This document shows, piece by piece, positions 48,618 through 63,123 of a stretch of 64,000 bases of DNA. This stretch comes from Physcomitrium patens (taxonomy: Eukaryota > Streptophyta > Bryopsida > Funariales > Funariaceae). Position 1 is the stretch's first letter, and each line of letters begins with the position of its first letter. A program made the translations under genes and the position numbers. The notes under the pieces are model-generated. The model worked only from the letters and a program-made list of their open reading frames with translations, did no database searches and was not told the DNA's origin. The DNA lies in NCBI RefSeq assembly GCF_000002425.4, contig NC_037262.1, positions 2,486,080 to 2,550,079 on the forward strand, read 5' to 3'.

Positions 48618-51600
48618 TCACTCCTTCTTTTAGCTTCGAGGTCTCTGAGAAGCAATGTTGTTGTTAATCAGTACCAACGCAAGAAAATGAAGATCTATCA
48701 CATAACGTCTGCTATAAATTTCAACTATTATTCATGAGGCAAGTGGTTCATCGGTCCTTAAAGCCAACGGTAGTGGCTCACTCCTTCAACTTCTAACCAA
48801 GCATGAACTTCCGTATCCTCATTGTGAAATTGTCTTGCAAACACGCCTTCAGGCTGACCATCTTAAGCAGGCTCGGACTCAAATACAATCACTAGTGATC
48901 GGTTACTCGGTATCCTCCATTGTCGTCGTAGTGTAGGCAGTTCTTTATCTCGGGGTCGCCTTCGTGAGCTTGTCAGTTGAGATAATCTGACTGGCATGGT
49001 ATCTATCTCTTGGCTATCCATATCAAAAGACCAAATTATGGCTACTGAAAAAATTCTATTTTATCTTGGAAAAAATAACTACATCAACTACGAATTTTGA
49101 TAATGCTCTCCCCCTTTCTTATATTCTTAGGTGAGCAAGCTTCAGAAGGAAGCTATCGTCAAACCGGCTTAGGTTTATGAGGATGTTGTTGATGAAACTC
49201 TTGTATCTTTTGCGGCGCATTGGCGAGATTTTTAGTTGGCTCCCACGTTTGCTCATTAATGTTGTAGCCGCACCAATGAATAAGATACTCCAACTTGCTC
49301 AACCTTCGTCGTGAATCCAGCACCTTTTCAACCTCATATTCCTCGTGGTTCTTGATCTCAATATTAGGTGGCAGACATTACAGTCTTCGAAGAAAAGACG
49401 ACTCTCGATAAAGCTCCAACAGAGAAACATGAAAGACTGGATGTACCTTAATAGAAGCCGGTAATTCTAGACCGTATGCCACTCGATTGATTTGCTTCTG
49501 GATGATAAATGGTCCCAATCTTCGATAGTCCAACTTATCACATGATCGCTTGGTCTTGATATTCCATCGAAGAAGCCATGCTTTATCTCCAATTTTGAAA
49601 GTAGGTGCTTGATTCTGAAATCTATCTACAAACGCCTTGTAGGATTCTTGAGTGGATTATAATTGAAGCTTCAATGTATTTTAAAGCTCTGATAGTTGTT
49701 TCACAAATCGTTCAGCTGTTGGATTGTTATTTGTTGACGGACTTAATAAATCAAGCTTCGGATGATACCCATAGTTAGAAAAGAATGGTTTGTATTGAGT
49801 CGATGCATGGAGGGTATTGTTATATGCAAACTCGACTAGCGATAGATATGTGGTCCAATCGTCTTGCTAATAGTTGATGCTGCATCGTAAGTATTGTTTC
49901 AAGACTTGGTTCACCCGTTCCGTTTGGCCATCAGTTTGAGGATGAAAAGTCGAAGAAAGGTTGATATTCACCTTCAGTATCTCAAAGAGAAATCTCCAAA
50001 ACTTTGATACGAACTGGGTTCCTCGATCTGATACGATATCATCTGGTAGTCCATGATATCGATACACATTATCGAGAAAGAGCCTTGCTGTGACTTCATT
50101 GGACGATGTCTTCTTGCAAGGGACATAGTGTGCTATCTTTGTAAGCCAATCTACCACGACAAAGATGTTGTCAAATGAGTTTGATGATGGCAGATCCATA
50201 ATGAAGTCCATAGAAATTGAAGACCATGGTCGACGTGGAATCGATAATGGCTGTAAGAATCCATAAAGGCGATGTCGAGGATTCTTGGATTTTGAACAGA
50301 TGTCACAGGAGAAGACAAAATCTTTCACATCCTTCCACATTTGGGGCCACCAAAAATCTTGAGAAATAAGCTCCAAGGTCTTGTTGAATCCAAAATGTCA
50401 CGCAGCTGGAAAATCGTGGCGAGATTGAAGAACTCGGAATCGTGCTGGTTCTTTTGAGATATATAACCGCTCCTCAAAGTATAAAAGATCTCCCTCCACC
50501 TTGAACTTGTCGTCATTGGTATGCTCCTTAATATCAATAGCTACTGAATCTTCAATGGTCATGGCACGTACCTGATTTAGGAAGTCAGCATCAATTGGTA
50601 CAATAGTAGCGCAAAGCTGAAATTGCTCTGGCTTCAACAATGTCATACATTGTTAATCAAACGCTGCTTCTCCAGCCTTTGGTATAAGATACGATCTCCT
50701 CTATAAGGCATCATATAGTCCTTGCTACTTTCCAAGTCGATAAGTGATAACAAAATCAAACCTAAATAGCAACATACTCCATTGAGCTTAACGTCGATTT
50801 AGAACTCGAGCCGATATGAAATATTCCAAATTCTTGTGATCTATGTATATGGTCACTGGGTATGTAGCTCCTTCAAGAAAGTGACGCCATTCTTGAAAAG
50901 AATCCACTATAGCAAGAAGTTCCTTATCTTGGATCTCATAATTGATTTCAGCAGCAGAGAACTTTCAAGAATAGAATGCAACCGGATGGAGCTTCTTGTC
51001 TTCTCCCATTTGTGAAAGTACAGTTCCCAAAGCAAAATCCGAAGCATCAGTTTCTAAATAAAAGGCCTTTGTAAAGTCTGGATGTATCAAGATTGGAGCC
51101 ATAGTAAATGCAGTCTTCAGGTCTTGAAACACCTTCTCCGCTAGAGGTCCCCATTCCAGCTTATCCTTGCATGTCAACCGAGTGAGAGGAGCAGCAATTT
51201 GAGAGTAATTCTTGATGAAGATCCGATAGAAGTTCTTGATGACAAAACCAAGAAAGCATTGTACATCTCTAATCGTCTTTGGAACCTCCCAGGACACGAT
51301 TGCTTCCACCTTCTTGGGGTCCATCTTCAAGCCTTCCGTAGTCGCAATGAACTCCAGAAACTCCATCTCTATTTAGTGAAATAAACACTTCTCCAACTTG
51401 GCATATAGTCCTCGCTTGCATAGTTTCTTCAAGACCAAACGAACGTGCTTTCCATGCTCTTCCTCATTTTTGGAGAAGATCAGAATATCATCCAAATAGA
51501 TGACAACAAAATCATCAAGGTGCTCTCGGAAAATGTCATTCATCATATGTTGAAAGACCATCGGAGCATTGGTAAGACCAAAGGGCATGACATTATATTC

Positions 51601-53943
51601 AAAATGGCCATACCTTGTACGGAACGCTGTCTTCCACTCATCTCCTTTCTTGATTCGTACGAGGTTGTAAGCTCCCCTTAGATCAATTTTTGTAAAGATC
51701 CTTGCACGTCCAAGTTGTTCTAAGAGACTAAAAATCAAGGGTAATGGGTAACAATTCTTCTTTGTTATCTTATTGAGGCCTCGATAGTCCACGTACATTC
51801 GCAACAAGCCATCTTTCTTCTTCACAAATAAGATTGATGCTCCAACTGACGATTTTGAATGATGGATGAAGTTCTTGGCTAGATTCTCGTCGATGTAATT
51901 CTGCAACTCCACCAACTCTATCTGCGATAGATTATAGATTGGGCCAAAAGGCGGTTGTGCTCTTTCCTGTAAGTCTATGGTGTAATCATATGGTCGATGT
52001 TCCGGTATCATGTTGGCATTCTTCTTTTGAAACACGTCTTTAAAATCTTTATATTGCTCAGGTATACTTATTGTCAAGATCTTCTCTCCAGTAGTTGGAG
52101 CTGCATAAATGACAAACGGTGTACTTTCTTTGGACGATCTTATAAACGCTCTTGCTCCAATGAATAAGGATTTCTCTATTCGAGGTTTTCTACTAGGCTT
52201 GCTCTTGGATGGTTTTGTGGGAAAGGTCATCTTCTGCAACCTCCAATCTATGGATGGGTTATGCTTTTTCAACCAAGAAAGACCAAGAATAACAAGATTT
52301 GATGGAGTTCTAATAATATTGAAAATAATATGACTACTATGGCCCTTAAACGTCACTTCTATAGGTTTTGATTCATGGGTGACACTACAAGACAATAAAG
52401 GACGTCCATCTATGACCTCAAGGTGAACAGGTTTGGATTTTTGTACTAAAGGGATCTTATGACACTTCGCAAATTCTTCGTCTAAGAAACAAGTAGATGC
52501 TTTTGAATCTAATAATGCTAAAATTCTCAATTTTTGAGGGCCAATAAGCAAAGGGATTGTAAAGCAAAGGACAGGTTGAGCAAAAAGAAAGGAAACTGGT
52601 TGTTGTTGTGATATTTCACTGTCTAGTCGCACAGTTCCTATTGTGGTTGGGCATCCTCGTTTTCCTGAATAAATGCGCCCCTAGTCCTAACAATACGTTG
52701 ATTTTGCTTCTTGGGATAGTTTCCAACTTTGTGGCCTTCTTCACCACAATACAAGCATAGACCTTCTTCCATACGCCACTTTTTTTCTTCGAGGGTAAAG
52801 GATTTGACACGTACCGCATCAATTTGCATGTCTTCTACCTCTGAATGTGTATTCACACTGCTTGCGAATATAGTTGGAGCATAGCGAATCGTATGTTGTC
52901 TTAAACGTTGGTCTTGGCGACATTGGAATAGGCAATTATTGTACTTTACAGCTTGGCTACTAGCTTCGTTGAGCGTTTGTGGATCAGGAAGAGTTAATAG
53001 CAAATCCTTCACATCATCCCTTAAATTCCAATAGAATTGACTCATCAATGCTTCTTTGTCCCAATTGATGTCGCATACTAATTACCTGAAGTCCAATGCA
53101 TAGACTGATATAGAACGCATCCCTTGTCGTAGTGACTGGATCTTTGTTGTAGCCCATCGAACCTTGTCATATTCACCAAATGCTTGTGCAAACGCCTCCA
53201 AAAAGGTTTCAAAGTTGTTTAGTATGGACGATCGTTTTTCAAACAAAGGAGCAAACCATGATAGAGCTTGCCCTATAAGTAAGGTTCCAACAAGCCCAAC
53301 ACGTGACTCCTCCGTTGAATAGCGTTTGGACTGTACAATTGTTATCAACCTGATTTGATTGACGAATCCTTGAAACTTGGAACACGTACCATTGAACTTT
53401 ACCAGAAGGCTAACTTGAGACTCTTTATATTGTAGAACTAGCGGTGCTTGTCGAACCTGAGGCAAAGTTGCTTCTCCAAGTGCAGAAGTTTGAGGCTGCT
53501 GCAACCTAGATTGTGCCATCCCAGATGCTCCATCATTATGAAGCCTTGCCACGACTCCTTCAATCTCTGCAGTTCTTTGCGATAACGTAGCGAAGGCATT
53601 CATGATAGCATCTAACTTGGACTCCGAACTTTTTGTTATACTAATGTCTTGGCCTCCGGCCATTCTAAGAGAAGGACAGAAATGACTCTACAAGAAGACA
53701 ATATTGGTTTAGAGGAGGGTACTCCGCAACCTCTAAAATGCCTTAAGAGCTTCAAGAAAAGGGGTAATCCACTCTCTCCAAGAAGAATAAGATTCCAATA
53801 TTATAAAAAAAGAAGTATCAGTTTAGAGGAGGGTAATCCGCAACCTCTAAACTGCTAGTACACTTCCAAGCAAAGGGGTAATCTACACTCTAACAAAGAA
53901 GAAACTAGCTCTGATAACTGAGGTGAGTGAAGTCTCGACAAAC

Positions 53944-54342
53944 TGTCATGGACACAGAAATACAGACTCGAGATCTAACAAGAAGTTCAAGAAGAACTGA
54001 CAAGAACTAGATTAATCAGATGAATACAAGAACAACACCAGAGAGGTAAGCTAGAGCTCCAAGAGATGTGTTGTCGAGATCGAAGAACTCTTCAGTCTCG
54101 ATTCCAATATATATTCATATTTAGAAAGCTTCTCAAGCAACTTCTACTAACTAAGAAGCTTCTAAAAGGTTCCAAAGACTTGCTTCTAGAAGGTTCTAGA
54201 AAACTTATCTCTCGAAGGTTCTAAGGACTATGTCCCTAACATCTTCTATCAACTAAGAAGCTTCTAAAAGGTTCTAGAGACTTACTTCTAGAAGGTTCTA
54301 GAAACTTGTCTCTAGAAGGTTCTAAGGATTATGTTCCTAACA
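53944..54342 (-). repeat. 5' LTR of element M
   Basis: 399 bp, TGTCATGGAC to TTCCTAACA on the plus strand. It is 24 bp shorter than its partner; the difference falls within the repeated GAA/TTC block. A TATCAGAGC primer-site-like sequence lies about 25 bp inside the element rather than directly at the LTR edge. Confidence 0.88.
54108..54331 (-). promoter_or_regulatory. TATA box and heat-shock-element array in the 5' LTR of element M
   Basis: The same layout as in the partner LTR. Two separate runs of four perfect alternating pentamers are seen (54183-54202 and 54285-54304, each of the form cTTCt aGAAg gTTCt aGAAa), with further pairs around them and a TATATA box near 54108-54114 on the downstream (low-coordinate) side. 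This LTR would drive transcription of the element. Confidence 0.75.
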
Positions 54343-55774
54343 TCTAGTGAAGGTCCTATCCTCTCCTCAGAACCCTCTCTATGTTTTACGATAAATATTA
54401 TTCTAGGACCTAAATATCTCAAAGCCTCTGCCTTGTTAGATTCAGGAGCCTCAGCATGTTTCTTAGATGAAAAATTTGCTAAAAGACGTAGTATATTTTT
54501 AATAAAGAAAACTAAACATGTTCATATAGAAGTCATAAATGGTTGTCCGTTGTCTTCAAAAAATGTTATTTATTAAACCCTTCCTATAGAAATAGCAACT
54601 AATGGTCATAGTAGCTTTATAATATTTAATATCATTAGATCTTCTTCTAATCTAGTCATTTTAGATTTATCATGGTTAGAAAATATAATCCTAAAATAGA
54701 TTGAACTTCTCGTAGTCTTGACTTTTTTGAAAGTATAACTAAGAATATAGTTAATTAAGTAGAAAGTCATAAGTCTAGTATAATTAAACCTATATTTGTA
54801 GATTCAAGTGCTTTCTTGCATGTGGCAAAAGAAGGATCACCTTGTGTCATTTATGCCACACCTATTTCTATTGGTGGAAAGACTTCAAGTGGCATTCCAA
54901 GCCAATATCAAGATTTTCAACATGTATTTGATTAAAAGAATACAGATACTCTTCCAGAACATCGTTCCTATGACTACTCAATTGACCTTTAAGAACAAGT
55001 ACAACCGCCTTTTGGACCAATCTATAATTTATTTCAATATGAATTGGCTGAACTCAAGGAATATATTGAAGAGAATTTGTCAAGAACTTCATACGCTATT
55101 CCAAATCTCCAATAGGAGCTCCAATTTTATTTGTGAAGAAAAAAGATGGATCATTGCGGATGTGTATTGATTATCGAGGACTCAACAAAATCACTATCAA
55201 AAATAGGTATCTGCTACCTTTGATATCTGGACTTCTTGATCACTTGAATCAAGCTAAGATCTATACAAAAATAGATCTACGAGGAGCATACAATTTGGTA
55301 CGCATCAAAGAAGGAGATGAATGGAAGATTACATTTAGAACAAGGTATGGATATTTTGAATACAACATCATGCCTTTTGGACATACAAATGCACCCACAT
55401 CATTCCAATATCTAATGAATGATGTCTTTTGAGAGATTTTAGATGATTTTGTTGTCTGTTACCTAGACGACATCTTAATCTATTCTAAAAACTCAAAAGA
55501 ATATGAACTTCATGTTCGCCAAGTATTACAAAAGCTAAGAGATGGAGGACTCTATGTCAAGATAGAAAAGTGTCGATTTCACAATACTCAAGTGGACTTC
55601 TTAGGATACAACATTTCAAATGATAGACTTATGATGGATCCTAAAAAAGTTCAAACTACTATAGATTAGAAGATCCCAAAAACGATAAGAGATGTTCAAT
55701 GCTTTTTGGAATTTGCCAACTAATATCGGATCTTCATCAAAGATTTCTTTCAAGTTGCAGCTCCACTTACACGT

Positions 55775-55929
55775 TGTCGTATTGTAACACGTCTATATGA
55801 TGAAAATATAAATGAAGGAGACTTATTAATATTTAGTCACCTTGGATGTTAGAAGCGCTGGCCAATTCTAGTGTAAATACTGAGAGGCCAGGTTCAGTCA
55901 CTCCGTAACAGTCAGCCAGGGCATACTCA
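55775..55929 (+). repeat. 5' LTR of element P
   Basis: 155 bp, TGTCGTATTG to GCATACTCA. Confidence 0.85.
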
Positions 55930-56899
55930 CCAGTAACGAAATGCTCTGTTCGATTCCAATAATGGGAGTCAACAGAAAGAAAAAGGACCAATTCAACGAT
56001 GGGTGAGCCTGGTTTGAAGAGCCAATTGGATCCAATTTCAGAAGACCTCGAATCCAGGTCCTATTACAAGCCTCTTATCCAATATGAGACCTGACTTGGT
56101 CGGGTAATCCAATGTGGTCCGATTACGGGCTTCGATTTTATTTCAGGTTGTTCCGATTCTTTGTACCATTCCAGGAATGTCCTTTCAGTAAAAAGATCTC
56201 TTAAAGGCGAAAATGGGAGGGAAAAAGCTCCATCAGTTGTTCCAATTCGGGGAATCTAAGACGGAAGAATAGGATCTTCTCAAGGTTAAAGGAGAGGATA
56301 GGTTAAGAAATGACGAAGGGGAGAATCAAGGTTTTAAGGGCCGGAGAGCTAGCTTCACGCTCAAAAAGATAGAGAGTTGGAGATTTTTTTTTTTCATAGG
56401 GTTTTGGGAAGATTGACACAATCATTGCTGAAAGTCAGTGATATATTGGTGAACTAGATTTTCCGTAAGAGAGAAAAAGGCTCGTACTCTTGATTGTTGT
56501 TGGAATGGGAGATACTTCTGTGGTTGAAATTCAGAGTTGTCTAGAAGGTTGAATATGCTGAATGCATGCGTGGTTGTATTAATCTAACTGTACAGATAGA
56601 GGATATCTGCCAACAGTTTAAAGAAGTTTTGGAAGTTGGCAAATTGGGGTTTGTTTAGGGTTTCTATGATAACTGGGGACCTACCAACAGGGATAAGAGG
56701 AGTATTGACGAGCGGCCAAGGGACATCAGTGCGGATTGCAGCATAGCCTCACAATTTGTAAGCGGGGTTGAACTGGAACTTCTTGAGCATTCAAAAAGGC
56801 TTGCAGAGATACTAGTGATAGATATTTCACAACAAGTCGGAAGGGCACATTGAGGATCACAGCTTGTCGAAGTTCACGATCTAAGATTAAAGTAATTAA

Positions 56900-56957
56900 C
56901 GATAAAGATAAAATAAAATAAAATAAAAATAATAAAATAAAATAAAAATAACAAAAG
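56900..56957. repeat. AAAAT pentanucleotide repeat in the leader of element P
   Basis: Irregular AAAAT and AAAATAAT units. Confidence 0.8.
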
Positions 56958-59900
56958 AGATTGAAGTTATATAGGGTCTCTAGGCATTTTATATTGGAAT
57001 TAAGCTTTTATATTGCAATCTGATATAGATTGTATTTGGGTAGTCAAGAATCCGATAGACTGCTTGAGTACTAGCGAAACACCATACTACCTCCTACAAC
57101 CAGACGCCCAGTGCATTTTCAAGTAAGTTAGCACATAATACGACATAAGTGGTGAATCCGACGTAAAAGCTTGAGGTGGAAGGTATTGGATTTCGTTTGA
57201 TTTTATTTTTATGGAGAACAAAAATAAAAATTTTGAAGGATCTTTGGGAGGAGTTTTTGGTGGGGGTTCTTTTAAAGGACAAGGTATGTACATGGATCCG
57301 TCTATTGCTAGTATGTTTCAAGCCTTCGCATTATCAATGCAGAAATAGTAAAGCAATGATCGAAAAGAAGCTTTGGCAACCAAAGCATTACAAGCAGTGG
57401 TCAATAAAATTGATCAATTTGATGGAAGGAATATTTCAAGGTATTTAAGATGTTATGTTCGTGAAATGGAATTAAATTGGATTTCAGAGAAGAAAATGGT
57501 TGAATTATTAAGACTTGTCAGGATATCGGAGATAAGAGACCATATTACATTGATTACGGATCGTTATGGGAATTCATGGGAGGATTTTTTACATGCATTG
57601 AAAGACGAATATTTCTTGGAAGATGCTGATCGCGTTATTAAGAAGCTGTTTTTGGAATGGATTGAACGGCCTAATAAGAATTTGCAAGCAACAGAGCTAC
57701 TAAGGGAATTTGAGAGGCAGTACTCTCAATTATCGAAGGTAGAAAAATTGACATTGGAGCTGAACAAAGTTGATCTATTTCTTTAAGCTGCTGATGGAGA
57801 ATTGCAAAGGAAATTAGAACTCCTTCTTGAAGACAAAAAAAAAAGATGAAGGATTGACAACAAAGTGGAAGAACGTTGAAGATGCGGTGGGGTTGCTTAC
57901 AAAAAGAGAAAGGAGGAAGGATAGGAGCAATATTCTGAAAATAGTACAAGCACCCAAAACTCCAGTACATACAACACCACCAACAATGCCTACAGTTCAA
58001 CCTTTGACATCCTTATCAAAGAAAGCGGATATGGGGATGGAAGAAATTATACGAGGGATACAAGATCTTTAAATCAAATTGGCAAGACTTGAAGAGAATA
58101 CTTCTACAAACAATTTGAAGAATGTTTCAAAATAAAGATATGTACAAAGATGCATTTAGTGTGATGACGCTTCACATACTAAGAAAGATTGCAATAAATT
58201 TAATAATATGATACGGCAAGGAATTATTTGCTGAAAAGATGGAAAGATAGCATTAAAAGATAGGGAGGATCTTTTTCAAACCAATTTTGACAAGGGAGGA
58301 ATGAGAGCATTGGTTCAAGATTACTTAAAAGAGCATGAAATAGCAACACGAGAAAGTGCAAGTTATGGTGCTAGAGTAGATGATGACCTGGGTGGAAGTA
58401 CGGAAACTAGTGAGTTTTGGGCTTTTGCCATTTCTACAATGCAAGAAGGAAAATTACCTCGAGAAGCATTATTGAGGACTGCAGCTACAATACAAGGTGC
58501 AACAGGTTGGTAGGATCCCGTTGAGTCTCTTTCAGTTCATGCATATATTGCTAAGATCCAACATCAAGCTTTGATGGAAGAAAAGACACGAGGAAATTTT
58601 GATGATACGAGAGAAGGAAATTCTTCTAAGAAGCAAACTCGAGGAGACAAGGCTTGGGAGGCAGCTTCATAAGAATTGCCTATAAATGATACCTCAGCAT
58701 CATTGGAAGAAAAAGCAAGGGAGACAAAAGATAAGGGCAAATCAATTACTTATAAGCTACTTTCTGACACTGAAGCGGCAACAAATTTGAAAGGGGTATT
58801 GGAAGAATGTATATTAAATGCTAAGGTGGAATTCACATTGAAAGAAGTTTTGGGAATTACAAAGAAGGAGTTTCTTGATGTTATCATTGACAGCATTAAG
58901 CGAAAGAGGTAATTAATGGGTAAAAGTAGAATGAGTCATGCTATTGATGCAAGAATATATAGAAATGAAGAAGAGGTTGATATTGGTTACAAGCAACCAA
59001 CAAATCAAAAGAATGGGTATAATCAACGAGTATGTTTCGAAGATTATAGTGATAAGGAAATAGAAACTTTGAGCCATTATACTCAAAAGCATTGGGCAAG
59101 GGTAACTATTGAGGTATTGGTGAAAGTAAGAGATATAGAACAACCAATTGTTGTTTTAGTCGACCATGGTTCTGAAATAAATCTTATGTCTAAAGATCTT
59201 TATAAGAAGCAATAATGGCCAATTGATATAGAACATGGATGGATAATATAAGTAGCTAATAACACACAGAGTGAATTATATGGAGCTTATCCAGATGTCA
59301 AAATTCGGATTGGGGATGTTGCGACGGAGCAACATTTCTTTGTTCAAGATATAATGTCTTATCCGTTGATTTTAGGACAACCTTATATTACAGCAACATG
59401 GATGGAAACAAAAGTACTTGACAATGGTTCTACTTATGTAAGAGTATGTAGTGAAGATGGGAGGAAAGCTGTACAATTTCTTATAGTACCTCCTAACCAT
59501 GAACGGAATCGAGATACGTTGAGGGAAAAACCATTGCTAAAGATTGTTGAAGGATTTAAGGATTTTGGGGAGGTACCACTATAAAACAAGATTATGGAGG
59601 TATAAAAGAGGAGGTACTCTCGCGACATGAAGGTACCTTTGATGCGAGTTTTATTGGTATTTTGGAGAATGGAAATATTATGTAAAAGAAAGTTGATGAT
59701 TTTAAAAGAAAAGAAAGAAAAAGATTATATAATATTGAAGGAGAATTAAGCAAGTTAGGTACATTACAAGATGATGAGAGGATTTTAGGTGTTTATGAAG
59801 AAAATGGACTGGAAGATTCATTGGAATTGATTACATCTATTGGATTAGGAGATAATGATAAGATTGTTGAGATTCATTCAAGAGAGGTTTATACCATACT

Positions 59901-62900
59901 TGAATCTTTTCAAGCACCAGAAGTCATTGTAGAGACGAGATATAAAACGATAGATAAGAAGGTAAAGCTCGTTGCCGGACCATTACCAGAAGATTTTAAG
60001 GAACAAATGAGAAAAGCATCAAAAGAAGCAAGTTTAAGAGATCCAATGAGTATTGGACATCAGTTTACTAAAGAGACTTTTAAAGAATTGAAGATTGGTT
60101 CTGATGGTTCTTTATTGCCGGAGGAAATTACTTGCTTCAAAAAGTTGTTGGCTAAACAAGGTAGATCATTTGCCTTCGAATCTTATGAAATTAGGTTTGT
60201 AGATCCAAATATTATAACACCTATGGTTATCTTCACAGTACCGCATGTACCTTGGAATCTAAGACCGATTCCAATACCGAGGACATATTTACCTAAATTA
60301 TTGGAACTATTAAAAGAAAAGATGAAGATGAAAATATTGGAACCCTCATTTGTGCCGTATTCTAGTTGATGGTTTACGGTACCTAAGAAGAATGGGTCAC
60401 TACGGTTTATTCAAGATATGCAATCAGTGAATGCAGTAACTGTCAAGAATGCAGGAATTGGACTTATTATGGATGAATTTGCTGAGGCGTTTGAAGGAAG
60501 GACAATCTATTCAATGGGTGACTTGTATTTAGGTTATGATTAATTTTAACTTTTCGAAGGAAGTAGAGATATGACAACGATGAGGACACCACTTGGATTG
60601 GTTAGAATGTACACTCTTTGTCAAGGCGCGGCGAACTCAGTTGCGCACATGATGAATGGGATGAATAAGATATTAAGAGATTTTATTTCGGAGAAGACTA
60701 TGCCTTTATTGGATGATGTTCCTATAAAAGGGTGCAGAGAAGGAGACAAAGATGAAACTTTAGATAAGATGGGATGTCGCAAATATGTTGTTGATCATAT
60801 ACAAGATTGTGAAAAGATTTTAACTTGGCTTGGAGAAGTTCATCTTACATTATCGGATATGAAGTCCGTATTTGGAGTACAAGAGGTTGCGATTGTTAGA
60901 CATTTATGTGGATCTTACGGAAGAAAACCAGATCCGATTAAAGTTGATGCAATTGAAAGGATGAAAGAGGATTGTGATTCTTTAATAGAGGTTCGCAGAT
61001 TTTTAGGTGCATGTATATTTTATCGAATCTGAATCCCTCATTATGCTCACATAGCAGATCCATTATATGAATTGTTATGCAAGGGCTACCGATTTAAATG
61101 GGAAGAAAGGCATATTCAGGCAATACAAAGATTGAAGAAATTATTGATATCACCTCCAATATTGAGGAAGGTTGATTATAAGTGCAATAGACGAGTGATT
61201 TTTACTGTGGACACTAGTCTAATTGCCATTGGATGGACTCTGGATCAAGATGATTCAAGTGGGAATAGATTTGCAGTTCGATTTGGAGCTAAAGTTTTAA
61301 GTATTCGTAAGCGTGCATATTCGCAAGTCAAAAGAGAACTTTGGAGAGTTGTTTCGACTATGAAAGCTGAAAAGGACTATTTGATTGGGGCAGTAATAGT
61401 AATTGAAATAGATTGCTTGCCATTGCTTAGAATGATTACTAACTGTTCAATGCCAGGTATTGCAATGTTGAGATGGATTGCTTATATCAAGTCACTAAAT
61501 CCAGAATTTAAGCATGTTACTGGGAAGGACAATTTAGTAGCAGACATGCTATCTCAAGTAAGATATGAGAGGGAGGATGAAATGGTTGAAGACATTGATG
61601 ATGTCAGATTGAAATTCTATTCAATATCAAATCTCAATAGAGAAGACAAGCTATTTCTTGAAGAATCTTATGAAGGAGAATTATTGGATATTGGTCATTA
61701 CTTGAATACCTTGACTAAGCAGGGGAATTGGTCTACAGAAAAATTCAAATAAATAAGAAAAAAAGCATATGGATTTTTGCTTCGAGATGGATTCTTATAG
61801 AAGAGACCAAAGAAAGGAATTGGGATGCCACAACGAGTGATAGGCAAAAAGGAAGAAAAACTAAAATTATTAAAAGAGTTTCATGATAGTTTATGGGCAG
61901 GGCATAGAGGAATCTGGGTTACTTTTGCTAAACTCAAGAAATGATATTGGTCGAAAAATATGTATCAAGATGTGCTCTCATTTGTAGAATCATGTGAAAT
62001 CTGTCCATCGTATTCCAATATTCGACATTGAGATGGTCTTCATCCTACGTATCCTCTAACTATTCATTTTAAATGGATTGTTGATTTGGTTACTATGCCA
62101 GTTGGGTTATGGCAGATGAGATATTTGGTCTTAACTCGTGAAGATTTATCAAATCAAGTAGAAGGAAGAGCATTGAGGACAAAATCTACAGAAGGGATTT
62201 GTAGGTTTTTGCTTGAAGATGTCATTTGCTGCTACGGAATACGTAGAAAAAATCATTGCAGATCGTGGAGAATTAAATGTACAAGAAGCTCGTAAGTTCT
62301 TTGAAAGATGTGGAATCAAACTATCACTGACTACTGCTTATAATCCAGAAGGGAATGCAAAAAGTGAACGTCGTCATCCACCGATTGTGAAAGCATTAGT
62401 TAAAGCTTGTAATGGGAAAGTTAGAGAGTGGCCATGGTTTTTGTCATTTGCATTATGGGCTGATCGAACAACACATAGTTCGGTGACAGGATATATGCCA
62501 GTAGAACTTATGACAGGTTGAAAACCAATTATGTCGATTGAAGAAAGGGTACTTACTTGGAGTATGCTACCATGGGAAGATGGATTAACAAGGGAAGATT
62601 TTTTGGCTATTAGGATTCGACAATTGGAGCAAAGATCGGAAGATGTCCAAATAGCATTGGAAAGGTTTAAAAGAACAAGGTTACAAAACAAGGTGCGATT
62701 CGATAAGCAACATCGATTGAGACCTAAAGCAATTGAAGAAGGTGATTAGGTACTTGTTTATGATAGTAGTTTGGACAACCAATATAACACTTTACGAAAG
62801 TTTTCGAAACATTGGTTTAGACCGTATGTGGTAACAACTGTTCATGATAATGCGACTTACTCATTGTGGGAGTTCGATGGCACAAGGTTAAAAATACCAA

Positions 62901-63123
62901 TTACAGAGAAGAAAGTGAAATTATTTAAACAAAGATATGCAGAAATAAATATAGAAGACCTTAATGAAGATATAGATATTTCGCACTGGGAAGATGAAAT
63001 TGATTTGGATAGTAGACGTGGTGGAAATGGACTAGACGAAGATTTGGAGAATATATTATGAATCAAATGGCAATTACGTTAATTGGTACATATCGGAGGA
63101 TGTACAGGTTCAGAGGGGATGGA

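Larger units (their letters stand above)
48195..54342 (-). mobile_element. Ty3/gypsy chromovirus (element M) with both LTRs, inserted into copy N
   Basis: This is a two-LTR element on the minus strand. From its 5' end (high coordinates): LTR 53944-54342, gag (about 53663-52640, with a zinc knuckle CLYCGEEGH near 52740), protease (about 52560-52480), reverse transcriptase (about 51880-51440, with YLDDILIF), RNase H (about 51150-50800), integrase (about 50650-49870 and beyond), chromodomain (about 49340-49180) and LTR 48195-48617. The flanks read ACTAG on the left and TCTAG on the right, an eroded 5-bp target duplication, and joining the flanks restores the family's gag-protease border seen near 7136-7150. 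It is the least eroded chromovirus here: long frames survive and the LTRs are highly alike by eye, but it is broken by several lesions. The insertion postdates copy N. Confidence 0.9.

Noticed and set aside
55931-55980. tRNA-like B-box (TGTTCGATTCC) just after the 5' LTR of element P
   Set aside because: There is no A box or cloverleaf around it, so no tRNA or SINE can be supported.
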